A model generated the notes under the pieces. That model had not been told where the DNA came from and ran no database searches. It worked only from the letters and a program-made list of their open reading frames with translations. A program made the position numbers and the translations under genes. A stretch of DNA of 44,519 nt. Source: Xanthomonas floridensis. Its GTDB lineage: Bacteria; Pseudomonadota; Gammaproteobacteria; Xanthomonadales; Xanthomonadaceae. Shown in pieces: positions 8,870-19,400 of the stretch. The stretch lies in the NCBI RefSeq assembly GCF_001642575.1, contig NZ_LXNG01000027.1, forward strand, positions 1-44,519, given 5' to 3'. Each line of letters opens with the position of its first letter. Within the stretch, counting starts at the first letter, position 1.

Positions 8870-9298
8870 TCAGGCAGCCACGCGCAACGGCGCGTGCAAC
8901 GACGGCAGACAACGCGCGGCAATGCCCAGCGACATCGCATAGGCACGCGGCGCATCGTGCGGCGCAATTACCACCGCCAACGGCGCATGCTGCGGATGCA
9001 GCCACGGCTCCAGTTCCTGCGCCGCATCGGCATGCAGCTCGATGTACGGCGTGGGCAACGCATCCACCGCCGCACGCAAGGCCCTGGCGCAGCTACGCTC
9101 GGACAAGGGCAGATCGCCCGAGTCCAGCAACACCAGTTCCACCTCGGCATCGCCACCGGCCGCATGCAGCTCGGCAATCAAGCTATCCACATCGGCACAC
9201 GCCAGCGTGCGCAACGCACGCCCGGCACACTCAGGCAACTGCACCGGCACCAACCGCGCCGGATCGGCCTGAGGACCTCGCAAAATCAGGATACACAT
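8870..9298 (-). CDS. Diverged type II dehydroquinase-like protein, first copy
   Basis: The protein has 142 residues and is paralogous to the next gene. It starts MCILILRGPQ, like the M-x-I-L-x-x-x-G-P-N opening of AroQ. It has a VLLDSG segment at residues 56-61 where AroQ has N-P-G, and TPYIELHAD near 83-91 resembling I-E-V-H. The C-terminal APHDAPRAYAMSLGIAARCL replaces the G-x-x-G-Y helix. Catalytic Asn, His and the loop Tyr/Arg are missing, so it is probably a non-enzymatic or re-purposed member. It is the first gene of a three-gene minus-strand operon. AroQ forms dodecamers, so these copies might assemble with each other; that is inference. Confidence 0.68.
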   Translation of the reverse strand: MCILILRGPQADPARLVPVQLPECAGRALRTLACADVDSLIAELHAAGGDAEVELVLLDSGDLPLSERSCARALRAAVDALPTPYIELHADAAQELEPWLHPQHAPLAVVIAPHDAPRAYAMSLGIAARCLPSLHAPLRVAA

Positions 9299-9533
9299 CG
9301 TGTTTGGCTCAACGCACCATCGTGCGGGAGTGCCAAGGTAGGGGCGGGCGCCATAAAGGCGCTATCCGTGCGCGCCAGCGCCGGCGTAAAGACTGTGTAA
9401 TGGCGCCGCTGGGCAGCACGCATCGCGTTGGTAATCAAGTTCCACCGGTTGGGGCCGATAACCCGGCACCGGATACTAGGAGCAGGCCTGGGATGGAACG
9501 CAGACAAGGTAGCGATCACGCAGAGCCGTGCCG

Positions 9534-11312
9534 GTGAGCTGGGCTGTCGAGGCGCTTGGACTGACACACGACGCGGACGCACGTGCGATCAAGCGCGCCT
9601 ACGCTGTGCGCCTGAAGACAACACGTCCCGACGACGACCCCGCCGCGTTCCAGCAACTGCACGAGACCTACCAGGCCGCACTGGCGTGGGCAGCGGCAAT
9701 CACGCGCTCGCACGCCGAGGCAAGCGCCGAAGAGGTTGATGCCGGCAGGCCTGTAGGGGTCAACGCAGGTGTCGCGTCGCTGACCGAAGAAGTACGCACC
9801 AGGCGCCAGCCGTGGGCCGAGGCGATAGAGGGGACAGCCGAAGACATTGATGCCCACATGCCCGAAGCGGCGCACGCAGGCGCAGCGCCACCGGCCGAGG
9901 AAGCACGTAGCAGGCGCCAGCCACGGGCCGAGGTCATACAGGATCCGATCCTGAAGGCCGAACTGGCAAGGTGGCAGGACAATGCGTACGTGCAGGACGG
10001 CGTCACGCGTATCCTTGCTGCGGCGGACTCACTGTCAGCGGCAGACTTCAGTGCCTGGTTGCGTGCCCTGCCCGAAACCTGGTCCCTGGAGCTGCGCCCA
10101 CGCATTGGCTACGCCATCGCCAGCCGCATCGCACACGACGGCGTTGCGCTCTCGGACGCCACATTCGATGCCTTCATTGCCTGCTTCTCCGACGACGAGG
10201 ACAGCGACCTGGGTCATGCGCTCTGGGCGGGCCGAGTGATGGCCATCGTGCTGGGGCAGTCGCCGGATTTTCTGGCGCACTGGATGGAACACCGAGTCAC
10301 CGTGCTGCCCGACGAAGAGCGTGGCGCGATCGGTACGCTTGTCCTGCGCGCACTGCGCGAGCGGCAGGCAACGTTGCAATTGAAGGCGATCGACGCGCTA
10401 TCGAGGGCCCTGTGCTGGAGTCAGCTCGATCACAATCGCCATGATCGCGCGTGGCTGCACGATGCGCGCAAGGTGGCGCAGGTGCAGGGACGTAGTCGGC
10501 GACGGCTAGCCGCACTGTCGCCTGGCGGAGACGCAGCCGTGCTGGCCCAAGAACTGGAGGCATCCCACTGGCGACATATGACGCCGCAATGGGCCGCGGC
10601 GCTGAGGGCGCGCGTGGTCGGGCCACCCTCTTGGCGGGCGTGCTTGCTGTCCGCCCTGCTGCCGATGCGGCCGGCATGGATGTACCGTTTCTGCGGGATC
10701 ATCAACCATTGGTTCCCGGATGGTTTGCCCACAGCGCTGCAACCACAACACGTGCGTTTCTGGAAACAGCTCGGCAATCGGCGTCGCCCGCACGGCTGGC
10801 AGTTGGCGGTCGGCATCGGACGCGGACTGGCAGTCGCCGTCCTGCTCGCCGTCGGCGCGACCCTGATGCTTCCGATTGCCGGTATCGCCGCCAGCGCCTG
10901 GGTATTCCCCACCCTGGGAGCGGGCCTCATGATCTGGAGTGCGCTGGTGATGGTCCAGATGGCAGCACGCTGGCAGGCATGCACCGCATTCTCGAGCGAA
11001 GGCAAGCGTGTCGCGCATCGCTGGGCGATACCGGTCACCAGCGCAGTTATTCTGGCAGTGATGCGCAGTGGTGCTTCGGGAGCTGCCAGCAGCGCAGCGC
11101 TTGCGTACATCGCTATTTTTCGCCTCACTGGACGCATGGACCCTGATTCACGCTCCGCGGTCATGCCCATGCTCACGTTCGTCGGCCTTGGCACGCCGAT
11201 CCTGATGGTGACGCAAGCCGGGGCCTGGTTCGGCACGGTGTTCGCTCTGCTGCTCTGGGTGGTTTCGTTGATCCAGGACGCACAGCACCGCCGCCTGCAA
11301 GGCGGCCAATAG
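9534..11312 (+). CDS. Membrane-anchored J-domain-like protein, first copy (DjlB/DjlC type)
   Basis: The protein has about 592 residues. Residues 1-55 form a J-like domain: SWAVEALGL, RAIKRAYAVRLKTTRPDDDP, then FQQLHETYQAAL. The canonical HPD loop reads RPD. A low-complexity acidic/Arg linker (residues about 60-140) contains two similar E-E-x-R-[ST]-R-R-Q-P units. A helical region follows, with several hydrophobic segments in the last 170 residues suggesting inner-membrane anchorage. It sits 35 bases before an HscC-type Hsp70, with a paralogue on the other side. This is the same trio as E. coli hscC with djlB and djlC. I chose GTG at 9534 because the paralogue starts at the same point; GTG at 9528 is possible. 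Confidence 0.78.
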   Translation: MSWAVEALGLTHDADARAIKRAYAVRLKTTRPDDDPAAFQQLHETYQAALAWAAAITRSHAEASAEEVDAGRPVGVNAGVASLTEEVRTRRQPWAEAIEGTAEDIDAHMPEAAHAGAAPPAEEARSRRQPRAEVIQDPILKAELARWQDNAYVQDGVTRILAAADSLSAADFSAWLRALPETWSLELRPRIGYAIASRIAHDGVALSDATFDAFIACFSDDEDSDLGHALWAGRVMAIVLGQSPDFLAHWMEHRVTVLPDEERGAIGTLVLRALRERQATLQLKAIDALSRALCWSQLDHNRHDRAWLHDARKVAQVQGRSRRRLAALSPGGDAAVLAQELEASHWRHMTPQWAAALRARVVGPPSWRACLLSALLPMRPAWMYRFCGIINHWFPDGLPTALQPQHVRFWKQLGNRRRPHGWQLAVGIGRGLAVAVLLAVGATLMLPIAGIAASAWVFPTLGAGLMIWSALVMVQMAARWQACTAFSSEGKRVAHRWAIPVTSAVILAVMRSGASGAASSAALAYIAIFRLTGRMDPDSRSAVMPMLTFVGLGTPILMVTQAGAWFGTVFALLLWVVSLIQDAQHRRLQGGQ

Positions 11313-11347
11313 ACTTCTGCAACTGAAGGGACACAAGGGATCTGCTC

Positions 11348-13039
11348 ATGATCGTAGGTATCGACCTCGGCACCACACACTCGCTGATCGGCGTGCACGA
11401 TGCCGAGGGTGGTCGGTTGTTCACCAATCCGCACGGCAGTCTGCTGACACCGTCGGTGATCAGCATCGGCGATGACGGCAGCCTGTTAGTGGGCCAATCC
11501 GCCCGGGAGCGTCTGGTAACGCATCCAAAGCACAGCGTGGCGGCGTTCAAACGTTGGATGGGGAGCCCGCGCGAGACCAAGCTGGGTGAGCGCAGCTTTC
11601 GTCCCGAAGAATTATCGGCGCTGATCCTGCGCTCGTTGATCGCCGACGCCGAAGCGGCGCTAGGCAGCAAGATCGAAGAAGCGGTCATCAGCGTGCCGGC
11701 GTACTTTTCCGATGCGCAGCGCAAAGCCACGCGTGTGGCCGGTGAACTGGCGGGTATTCGCGTGGAACGGCTGATCAACGAGCCCACGGCTGCCGCGCTG
11801 GCCTACGGGCTGCAGGAACGTGGCGGCGAAGGCCGGGTGTTGGTGCTAGACCTGGGCGGCGGCACGTTCGATGTGTCGCTGCTGGAAATGTTCGATGGCG
11901 TGGTCGAAGTGCACGCCAGTGCCGGCGACAATTTTCTCGGCGGCGAGGATTTTCTCGAGGTCCTGGTGGAAGGCTTCTGTGCCGAGCATCGCCTCGATGC
12001 CGCCAAGCTTGCGCCTGGCGACAGCGCGCAGCTGCGCCGCCGGCTGGAACAGCTCAAGCGCGAGCTGAGTACGCAGGCGCAAGGTGCCATCAACCCGAGC
12101 ATGGCTGGACAGAGCTATGCCTGGGAGATCGACGAAGCGCGCTTTGCGCAGCTGGCCGAGCCGCTGTTGCAGCGGATGCGCACTCCGATCGAGCGCGCCT
12201 TGCGCGATGCCAAGCTCAAACCGTCGGAGCTGGACGATATCGTGCTGGTTGGCGGCGCAGTGCGCATGCCGATGATCAGCCGCCTGGCCACCCGCATGCT
12301 TGGCCGGCTACCGCTGCGTCACGTCAATCCGGATCATGCCATCGCGTTGGGCGCGGTCGTTGCCGCCGGCCTGAAAAGCCGCGACGAGAGCCTGCGCGAA
12401 GTGGTGCTCACCGATGTCTGCCCATACACGCTCGGCACGCAAATCGCACGTCACAGCAACGACGGCCAGGTGCGCTCCGGTTACTTCCATCCCATCATCC
12501 CGCGCAACAGCGTGGTACCGGTGAGCCGCGAGGACCGCTTCTACCCGATCAACGAGCAGCAGAGCCAGGTCATCATCGATGTCTACCAGGGTGAAAACCC
12601 CATGGTGGAAAAGAACATCAAGCTCGGTGAAATACGCGTCCCCCTGGACCCCAGGCGCGCACGCAGCGAGCAAGGCGTGCTCACCCGCTTTACCTATGAT
12701 GTCGATGGGCTGCTGCAAGTCGAGGTGATCGAGGATGCCACCGGCAGGCGCCACGAACTGGTGCTGGAACAGAACCCCGGGCTGCTTGATCGTGATGAAA
12801 TCGCGCGCCGGCTGCAGGCCCTGGAGGCTCTCAAGATACATCCACGCGACCAGCAGCAAAATATCGCACTGATGGCACGTACCGAGCGCGTCTATGAGGA
12901 ATATATCGACGCGCGCCATCTGGTGCAGCAGTGGATCGTGCAGTTTCGGGAAGTGCTTGAGAGCCAGGATCTGCGACACATCGAACGCCACCGCGATGAA
13001 CTTGCGCAGGCACTGGACGAACTGGAAGCACGCGCGTGA
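11348..13039 (+). CDS. hscC: Hsp70-family chaperone, HscC type
   Basis: This 563-residue cytoplasmic ATPase is close in length to E. coli HscC and shorter than DnaK. The actin-like nucleotide-binding domain has GIDLGTTHSLIG near residue 4, EAVISVPAYFSDAQR, INEPTAAALAYGL, DLGGGTFDVSLL and VLVGGAVRMPMI. The substrate-binding beta domain follows (SQVIIDVYQGENPMVEKN). The helical lid is short and lacks a DnaK-like tail. The ATG at 11348 has AAGGGA upstream. The stop overlaps the GTG of the second J-like gene (GTGA), so the Hsp70 and its presumed co-chaperone are coupled. In E. coli HscC works with membrane J proteins DjlB/DjlC, and the same partnership is likely here. Confidence 0.9.
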   Translation: MIVGIDLGTTHSLIGVHDAEGGRLFTNPHGSLLTPSVISIGDDGSLLVGQSARERLVTHPKHSVAAFKRWMGSPRETKLGERSFRPEELSALILRSLIADAEAALGSKIEEAVISVPAYFSDAQRKATRVAGELAGIRVERLINEPTAAALAYGLQERGGEGRVLVLDLGGGTFDVSLLEMFDGVVEVHASAGDNFLGGEDFLEVLVEGFCAEHRLDAAKLAPGDSAQLRRRLEQLKRELSTQAQGAINPSMAGQSYAWEIDEARFAQLAEPLLQRMRTPIERALRDAKLKPSELDDIVLVGGAVRMPMISRLATRMLGRLPLRHVNPDHAIALGAVVAAGLKSRDESLREVVLTDVCPYTLGTQIARHSNDGQVRSGYFHPIIPRNSVVPVSREDRFYPINEQQSQVIIDVYQGENPMVEKNIKLGEIRVPLDPRRARSEQGVLTRFTYDVDGLLQVEVIEDATGRRHELVLEQNPGLLDRDEIARRLQALEALKIHPRDQQQNIALMARTERVYEEYIDARHLVQQWIVQFREVLESQDLRHIERHRDELAQALDELEARA

Positions 13040-14490
13040 GTTGGGCGTTGGACGCGCTGGGGTTGGACAAGGATGTAGATGAGCGCGCCATCAAGCGGGC
13101 CTACGCAGCACGCCTGAAAGTGACTCGCCCGGATGAGGATCCGCAAGGCTTTCAGCGACTGCATGAGGCGTATCAGGCTGCGCTGGCCTGGCGACGCGCA
13201 CGGACCTCACGCCTGGACGCGGCCGCATCGCTGCATGGTGATGACGATGTTTCATCGTCGCCGATTGCGGTCGAGTGGGTGATCGACCCGCCCATACCCA
13301 AAACCGCGCCTGCGAATCCGGCCGGCGACGACATGGCAGCAAGGCCGGCGGCTAGGCAAACTCCCGATCACGTCGACGTCATCGCTCCGCCGGCACCGGT
13401 CGACATCACCGCCACCGTCCACGACATCCTGGTCCAGGCCTGCATCCTGACGCCAGCCGCACTGGCGAGCTGGCTGCAGGCGCAGCCAGCGTTGTGGTCG
13501 CTTCAACACAAGCCGCTCATCGGTCATGCACTCGCCAACCGCTTGTTCCAGTCCCGTCCCGGCATGCACGAAGACAACTGTACGCTGCTGGTCCGCTGTT
13601 TCGACTGGGACCAAGTGGGGAGCGAGGTCGATGCGCTGGCGCTCGGCGAGCTGCGCCAGCGCATGCACAAGCACTGGTTGCTGGAGCCGGCGGGCGAGCA
13701 GACCCTGCACTGGCACCTGATCCAGCGCATGCGACTGGCGTCCTCCACCGGCCAGGCGCGCTCCCTGGTCGGTCAGCTGCAAGGCGCCTTTTCCTGGAGC
13801 CGGCTGTTGGGTGCCGCGCTCTTGCCCAGCAAGGTCGCCAAGGTGCTGCAGCTCCTTGCAGCTTTCGGTCATCCACGCGAACCGCTGCCTGCGCAGTTCA
13901 ACCTGCGACGTGTGGCGTTCTGGTCGGCATTGGACCAAGCCGGACACGCCAACCTTCCGCGCCTGCTGGTCGGACTGGCACGTAGTGCGCTGGTAGGCAC
14001 GGCGATCGGTCTGCTCACCCTGCTGCTCACCCTGTCCAGCGGACGGATGGACGCGGTCAATCTCTCGCTTGGTCTGGCGATAGCCACCGTCTTCGCCTGG
14101 TTGAGCTGGTTTGGTTTCGCTGCGCTGATAGGCTGGCAGTCGCAGGACGAAAATATGCGATCCAGTCGACAGGCCATCTTCTGGCGACTGGCCTTCATTC
14201 CTCTGCTGGTATGCCTTGGCATGCTGCTGATCCATCTGGGCGGCCAACGCATCCTGGGCAGCATTGTCTTGATACCTGGGCTGATACTTGCCGTGCGCCG
14301 CTACATGCAACGGGCCCGCCTTGCGTTCGAGCTCAAGGGCTGGAGCCTTCTGCTGTTGTTGCCGATATTCAAAATGGGGGCGGTCATTTTCGTCTTCAGT
14401 GAAGTCGCCGCCCTCGGCGCATTGGTTTTGTGGATCATGGACACGATCAAGCACCGCCAAACCATTGCCCGGACCTGGCGCGCTGGGTAA
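13036..14490 (+). CDS. Membrane-anchored J-domain-like protein, second copy (DjlB/DjlC type)
   Basis: The protein has 484 residues and is paralogous to the gene before hscC. Its J-like domain at residues 1-55 contains SWALDALGL, RAIKRAYAARLKVTRPDEDP and FQRLHEAYQAALAW. The HPD loop again reads RPD. A variable linker and an alpha-helical middle follow. The C-terminal 180 residues contain about four hydrophobic helices (for example LVGTAIGLLTLLLTLSSG and LIGWQ-flanked segments). It starts at a GTG that overlaps the hscC stop, which is strong evidence for coupled expression. The likely role is recruiting HscC to membrane-associated clients. Confidence 0.8.
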   Translation: MSWALDALGLDKDVDERAIKRAYAARLKVTRPDEDPQGFQRLHEAYQAALAWRRARTSRLDAAASLHGDDDVSSSPIAVEWVIDPPIPKTAPANPAGDDMAARPAARQTPDHVDVIAPPAPVDITATVHDILVQACILTPAALASWLQAQPALWSLQHKPLIGHALANRLFQSRPGMHEDNCTLLVRCFDWDQVGSEVDALALGELRQRMHKHWLLEPAGEQTLHWHLIQRMRLASSTGQARSLVGQLQGAFSWSRLLGAALLPSKVAKVLQLLAAFGHPREPLPAQFNLRRVAFWSALDQAGHANLPRLLVGLARSALVGTAIGLLTLLLTLSSGRMDAVNLSLGLAIATVFAWLSWFGFAALIGWQSQDENMRSSRQAIFWRLAFIPLLVCLGMLLIHLGGQRILGSIVLIPGLILAVRRYMQRARLAFELKGWSLLLLLPIFKMGAVIFVFSEVAALGALVLWIMDTIKHRQTIARTWRAG

Positions 14491-14718
14491 GCACGGAGAC
14501 GGGTCACGGCACTGACTCCTGTCGCTTCCAGAGCAAATTACATGTGCTCAGCGGCCCGTCCCGTCGCGGCTTCGCTCGGCAACATCGCCAAGGAACGAGC
14601 GATGTTGCTGATGAAGAGTGGTCAGCTGGTGCGCCGTTCGACGCAGGGTTGGCAATGCATCTTTGGACGTACGCATTGCGCTTTGCTCAAGCGCCACCTC
14701 TGACGATGCCCGAACCTC

Positions 14719-15946
14719 TCACACGTAGCGTTTCTTGCCCCATTTGCTGGGCGGCTGTCCCTTGAACACCGGAGGACCATCCATGCTGAGAACCAGGCAA
14801 TCGAGCTTGCGCGAAAGCCAGGGCGTTTCTTCGCTGCCATCATCGGAGGTCACGCCGGCGGGACGGATATCGATCGTGTCGCCATCGATATCGATCAAGC
14901 CGATGACATAGGTGTAAATCCCGTAATCCTCGTCGTGCTCGAAGGCATACGCACTCCACGACGTGCTGGCCATACTCGATACGCATTTGCGGCTTGAGCG
15001 AAGCGACCGACACGGCACCGTTGGAAATTGCAGAATAAACGCTGAAGACCAGCCCGACCTTGCCGCCCAACTTCTTGGAAATGTCCGGGTTGACTTCAAC
15101 CTTCTCGGTGCCGGGAGCGGACACACTCGCGCTCACCACATCTCCGGTATGAAACACATACGGCGCCGACAACAGGGATCCGGCCTTATCGGGTGCCTGG
15201 ATGATGCCCATGCGGCCATCCGGATACAGGATGCCAACCCGCAGATCCAGATCATCGTTATCCAGGCCGTCGCCATTATCGATCCAGGTGGCCTTTACCA
15301 CGATTTTCTCTGGACGGCTTGGCCCCTTTGCAAGCGAAATGCGATGGGATTGGTCGCTCTTGCTCAACGTCACCTTGGCAACTGACACCGGAGCGGGGGC
15401 GGGGGCGGCAGTTGCAGGTTCATCGCTGACGCTGACGCCATAGTGATCGCATAGCCCCTTCAGACCTGAGGCAAAGCCCTGCCACACCGAGCGCACTTTG
15501 GCTTGGCCATTGCGCAGGTACATCTCCAGGACGATGATGCCTTTCTCGGCTGCGAATGTGGCCGGCATTAACTCGAAGACGTTGCCGTTGACCGTAACCT
15601 TCGCGACAAGCTGCTCTACCGATGCAAAGCCTGCGCTGCTGCCATCCTCGCTGAGTGTCACTGCAATGCGTGCGATTCCCGGCGGCAGCAGCGCAAGATC
15701 AAACAAAAGCCGATGCTGGATGGACGCACCGGATTGCACCGGCAATTGATAGGTTGCGGCTCCGGAAGGATGCCGGTCGGCGTTGAAAAAGACCATGTCG
15801 CTGTCTTTGGAAATCTTGCCGCTCTCATCGACAAGAAACGCCGTGAGATTGATGTCGAGGTTGGCAGCACTTTGGTGGGAAATGACAATTTCGCCTGCCG
15901 CGGCAGGTAGCTGGGTATTTTCACCGGCACGTAAAACCTGAGTCAT
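14719..15946 (-). pseudogene. TerD-family (tellurium-resistance/CABC-like) gene with apparent frameshift
   Basis: From the ATG at 15946 the frame encodes MTQVLRAGENTQL and a first TerD-like domain of about 180 residues. A Pro/Ala linker (ATAAPAPAPVSV) follows, then a second domain with the acidic motif WIDNGDGLDNDDLDLRVGIL, typical of Ca-binding TerD proteins. Near 14957-14970 the frame is lost. Sense sequence continues one base out of phase as WSAYAFEHDEDYGIYTYVIG to a stop at 14719. Deleting one base (a G at about 14964) would restore a protein of about 409 residues. This could be a real lesion or an assembly error. TerD-family proteins act in stress and phage/tellurite responses. The gene is convergent with the hscC/J cluster. 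Confidence 0.72.
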
Positions 15947-16470
15947 GCTATTCCTTGAGCATAGGGACGACCGGAGCAAGGGCAATGCCGGACCGGACTG
16001 CAATCCAGGCACGCATGCACTCACCGGGTCTTTCGCATGATAGCCAATCCGGCATGGCCCGAAACGGTCCTGGCCGGGGCAAGGCAGCCATTGCCGGAGC
16101 ATCCCATGCCGTCCCGTGGCGGTCCTGCTTCGTCAGGTCGACAGGCAACGGCACACGAGGTCTGGTGTGATGCCTGTCGGCGGCAACGCGTACCGCATCC
16201 ACTCGTGCGGGCGCGAATACGCGGCTGGTCCGCCTTGCAACGCAGTGCGACCGATGGCCAAGGTTGTGGAATACCCCAGCGAGATGGGCGATACATCCAC
16301 GTTCCAACCACCCGGCATGCGATTGCCTGCCGCATCGGCGGCCTGGTGCGGCCGATCGACCCGTCAGGTGCATGCAGGCCAGAGCGTTTCGCTTCGTGAC
16401 TCGCCCACCAGAACTGGCGGCATGCACAGGGCGAGCGCAAGTGACAAGCCGCTGTCGCCTCCCGGCGGTT
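15947..16470. other. Intergenic region between the TerD-like gene and tamB
   Basis: Both flanking genes are on the minus strand. Several open frames exist on both strands but none gives recognisable protein or a clear ribosome-binding site. One plus-strand frame around 16170-16330 (MAKVVEYPSEMGDTS) looks slightly protein-like but is short and unsupported. The promoter of the TerD-like gene should lie just above 15946. Confidence 0.5.
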
Positions 16471-19400
16471 CTACTTCTCCCGCCGCCAGTTCACCGACCC
16501 CTTGGTCTCCACCGTGCTGGATTCGGCCTCGATGTCGAAGCCGCGGCTGAGCAGGTATTTCAGCGTCAGGACCGAACCGCTGCCGATCATCGAGACGCCG
16601 TAGCCGACGTAGAGTTTGGGCGAGAGGTATTTGCCGAAGCCCACCACCGAGCCCAGCGTGCTGGATTGGCTGACGCCGGCGTCGTCCAGGCCGAGCTTGG
16701 CGCCGATCTGCGAGGCGATCAGGCTGCTGCCGGCCGACAGCGCGGCCGAGGCGGCGCTGACCTGCTGGGTTTCGTCGCTGCTGGCGGTGGACAGGCCGCG
16801 ACCGAGCACCAGGTAGGACAGCGCTTCGGATTGCGACATCGCCGGTTCCGACCACACATCGGCACGCGGCGATTCGGCGCGGCCGCTGACGTCGATGCCG
16901 GCGGTGACGTCGCCGATCTTGCGTTCGGCGCGCAGGCTCACGCGCGGGTCGGAGACGATGTTGTTGTTCCAGGTCAGCTGGCCGCGGCTGATGGTCAGGT
17001 CCTGACCATAGGCCTTGTAGCGGCCGCGCACATCCAGCCCGCCGTTGGCAGTCATTTCGCGGCCCGGGCGCGCGCGGATCTGCATCTGCCCGCTCAGCCC
17101 GCCCTTCAGGCCGAAGCCGCTCATGTTGACCTTGTCGCCGAGCACGATGGCCAGGTCCATATCCAGCGGCGAGGCCGGAGTTTCTTCCGGGTCCACCGGG
17201 TCCAGCACCACCACGTCTTCGGACACCGAGGTGCCGCGATCCAGGCGTTCCAGATCGATGTCGGCTTCGGGCACGGTGACCTTGCCGCGCAGCTGCATGG
17301 TGTTGTCGGTGATGCCGAACTGCATGTCCGGGTTGGCGATGATGCGCAGCTCGCTGGTGTTGTAGGCCAGCACGTTGTCGCCGCGGATATTGAGCAGCAG
17401 CGGCGTGCTGGTGCCGAACCACGACAGCCCGCCGTCGATGGTGAGCGTGCCGGGGCCGGACTTGGCCGAGGCGGTGATCTTGGCCGAGCCATCCGGCAAC
17501 GCGTCGAAGCGGCCCTTGCCCTCGCTCAGGGTCAGGCCCATCGATGGGTATTCGGCGGTGAAATCGCTCAACGTGGCATCGCCGCCGAGCAGCGGCTTGT
17601 CGCGGGTGCCGCGCAGGCTCACGTGGCCTTCGACCAGACCCTTGGGCCGCACCACATCGGCCACCACCAGCTCCAGCCAGTACAGCCGCGACATGTTGAG
17701 ATACAGCTCGCCGTTGAGCGGCGCGTACGCGTCCCAGCCGGTGGTGAACTTGGCATCGACAAAGCCTGCGCCCTGGAAGCCGATACCCAGCTTGGCCTGG
17801 ATCTGCTGCTGGGTGAAGTCGGCCTGCATGCTGAACTGGTCGTAGCGCAGCAGTTCGCCGCGATTGGGATTGCCGGCCACCGCCGCATAGCGGGTTTCGC
17901 CCAGGCGGATGCCACCTTCGGGCGAGGCGATGCGCAGGCTGCCTTCCCAGGCATTGCCGCGCGGCTTGAAGCTGCCATCCAGCGACAGCTCGCCGCGCAG
18001 ATAGATCTGCCGGCCTTCCTGCTTGGGCAGCCACGGCTGCACCAGCGACAGCGGCAGCGCGTCGCCATGCACCACCATCCCCTCGCGCGGCCAGTTGGCG
18101 CTGGCGCACAGCGCGCCACCGGTGGCCGCACCCAGGCAGGTATCGGACAGTGTGAAGGCCGCGCCGTCGGTGCTGAACTGCGCCGGCTGACGCAATGCCC
18201 AGGCATCGCCCTTGGCCGGTGCGATCCGCAGCGTGGCGACCTGGCCCTGCCAACGCTCACCGTTGCGTTTGACGTCGCCCTGCAGCGCGACGCTGGCCAT
18301 GCTGTTGGCGATGTCGGCATCCAGACGCAGCGCTTCCACCGCGCCGCGTGCCTGCACGCGCACGCTGTCCAGCACCACGCCGGCCTCGATTGCGCTGCCC
18401 TGCAAGGCCAGCTGCCCGTCGCTGCCGCGCCACGGCAGCCGGCCGCGCAGGCTGAGACTCTGCGCGCTGTAGGTGTTCCAGCGCAGGCCATTGCCGGCGA
18501 TGTCGGCGGTGATGTCCGGTGCATCGCGCTTGCCGCTGACCTGCAGCTGCCCGCGTACCACGCCGGTGGCGCCGGGCAGCACGTCGTCCAGTTGCAGCGG
18601 CTGCAATTGCGCGGCGATCTCCAGCTGGTCGCCGACCTTGCCCTTGGCGGTGACGCGGCTATTACCCAGCGCCAGTTGCAGCTCGCCCTCGCCCTGTTCG
18701 CCACGCAAGGCGAACTTGCCGTTGGCCGACAGCGCGCGCTGGCGCAGCTGGCCGCTCAGGCCGGGGATGTCGGCAGTGGCCTCGAAACCCGGCGACATGC
18801 CACCCGCCGGCGCCGGCAACTGCCGGCCCTTGGAGGCGATCTTGCCGGAGAGGTTGCCGTTCCAGCCCGGCGCGAAATAGCCCGGATCGAACTTGGCCAA
18901 TTGCGCAGTGACATCCCATTGCAGCTCCGGCGCCCAGGCCACTTCGCCGGTGACATCCAGCGAGCCGCCCGGGGTGGTGGCCTGCACCTGCTTGAGCTGC
19001 GCGCGTTGCTCGTTGCCACGGCTGTCGAACACCAGCGCGGCCTGCTGGCCGTCGCGCTCCACGGTGGCGCGGCCGATCGCCGCCCAGGCCTTCAGCGTGC
19101 CGGCAACGCCCAGGCGCGCGTCGATCAATTCCACCGGCACCACCGGCGCATCGGGGGTGGCCGGGTCGGCCGCAGGAGTGAAGCGTAGGCCCTTGGCATT
19201 GACCGCAAAGCGGAAGCTCGGATTCTGCGTGTCGCGGAAATCGGCGGTACCGCGCAGCTGGGTGCGCCCTTCGAAGGTGTCGATCACCAACGGTTCGACC
19301 GTCAACACCTGCTCCTGCAGGCTGATGTGCGACGGCTGCAAGGTGGCGCTCAGCTCGCCCTGTTTGACGCTGCCCTGCAGGTCGGCATTGCCGCCCTTGC

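Noticed and set aside
14600..14704. Short frame MLLMKSGQLVRRSTQGWQ with AAGGA upstream
   Set aside because: Only 33-34 codons, no conserved features and no link to a neighbouring gene.
16264..19188. 974-codon plus-strand frame over tamB
   Set aside because: Shadow of tamB caused by high GC at third positions; no domain.
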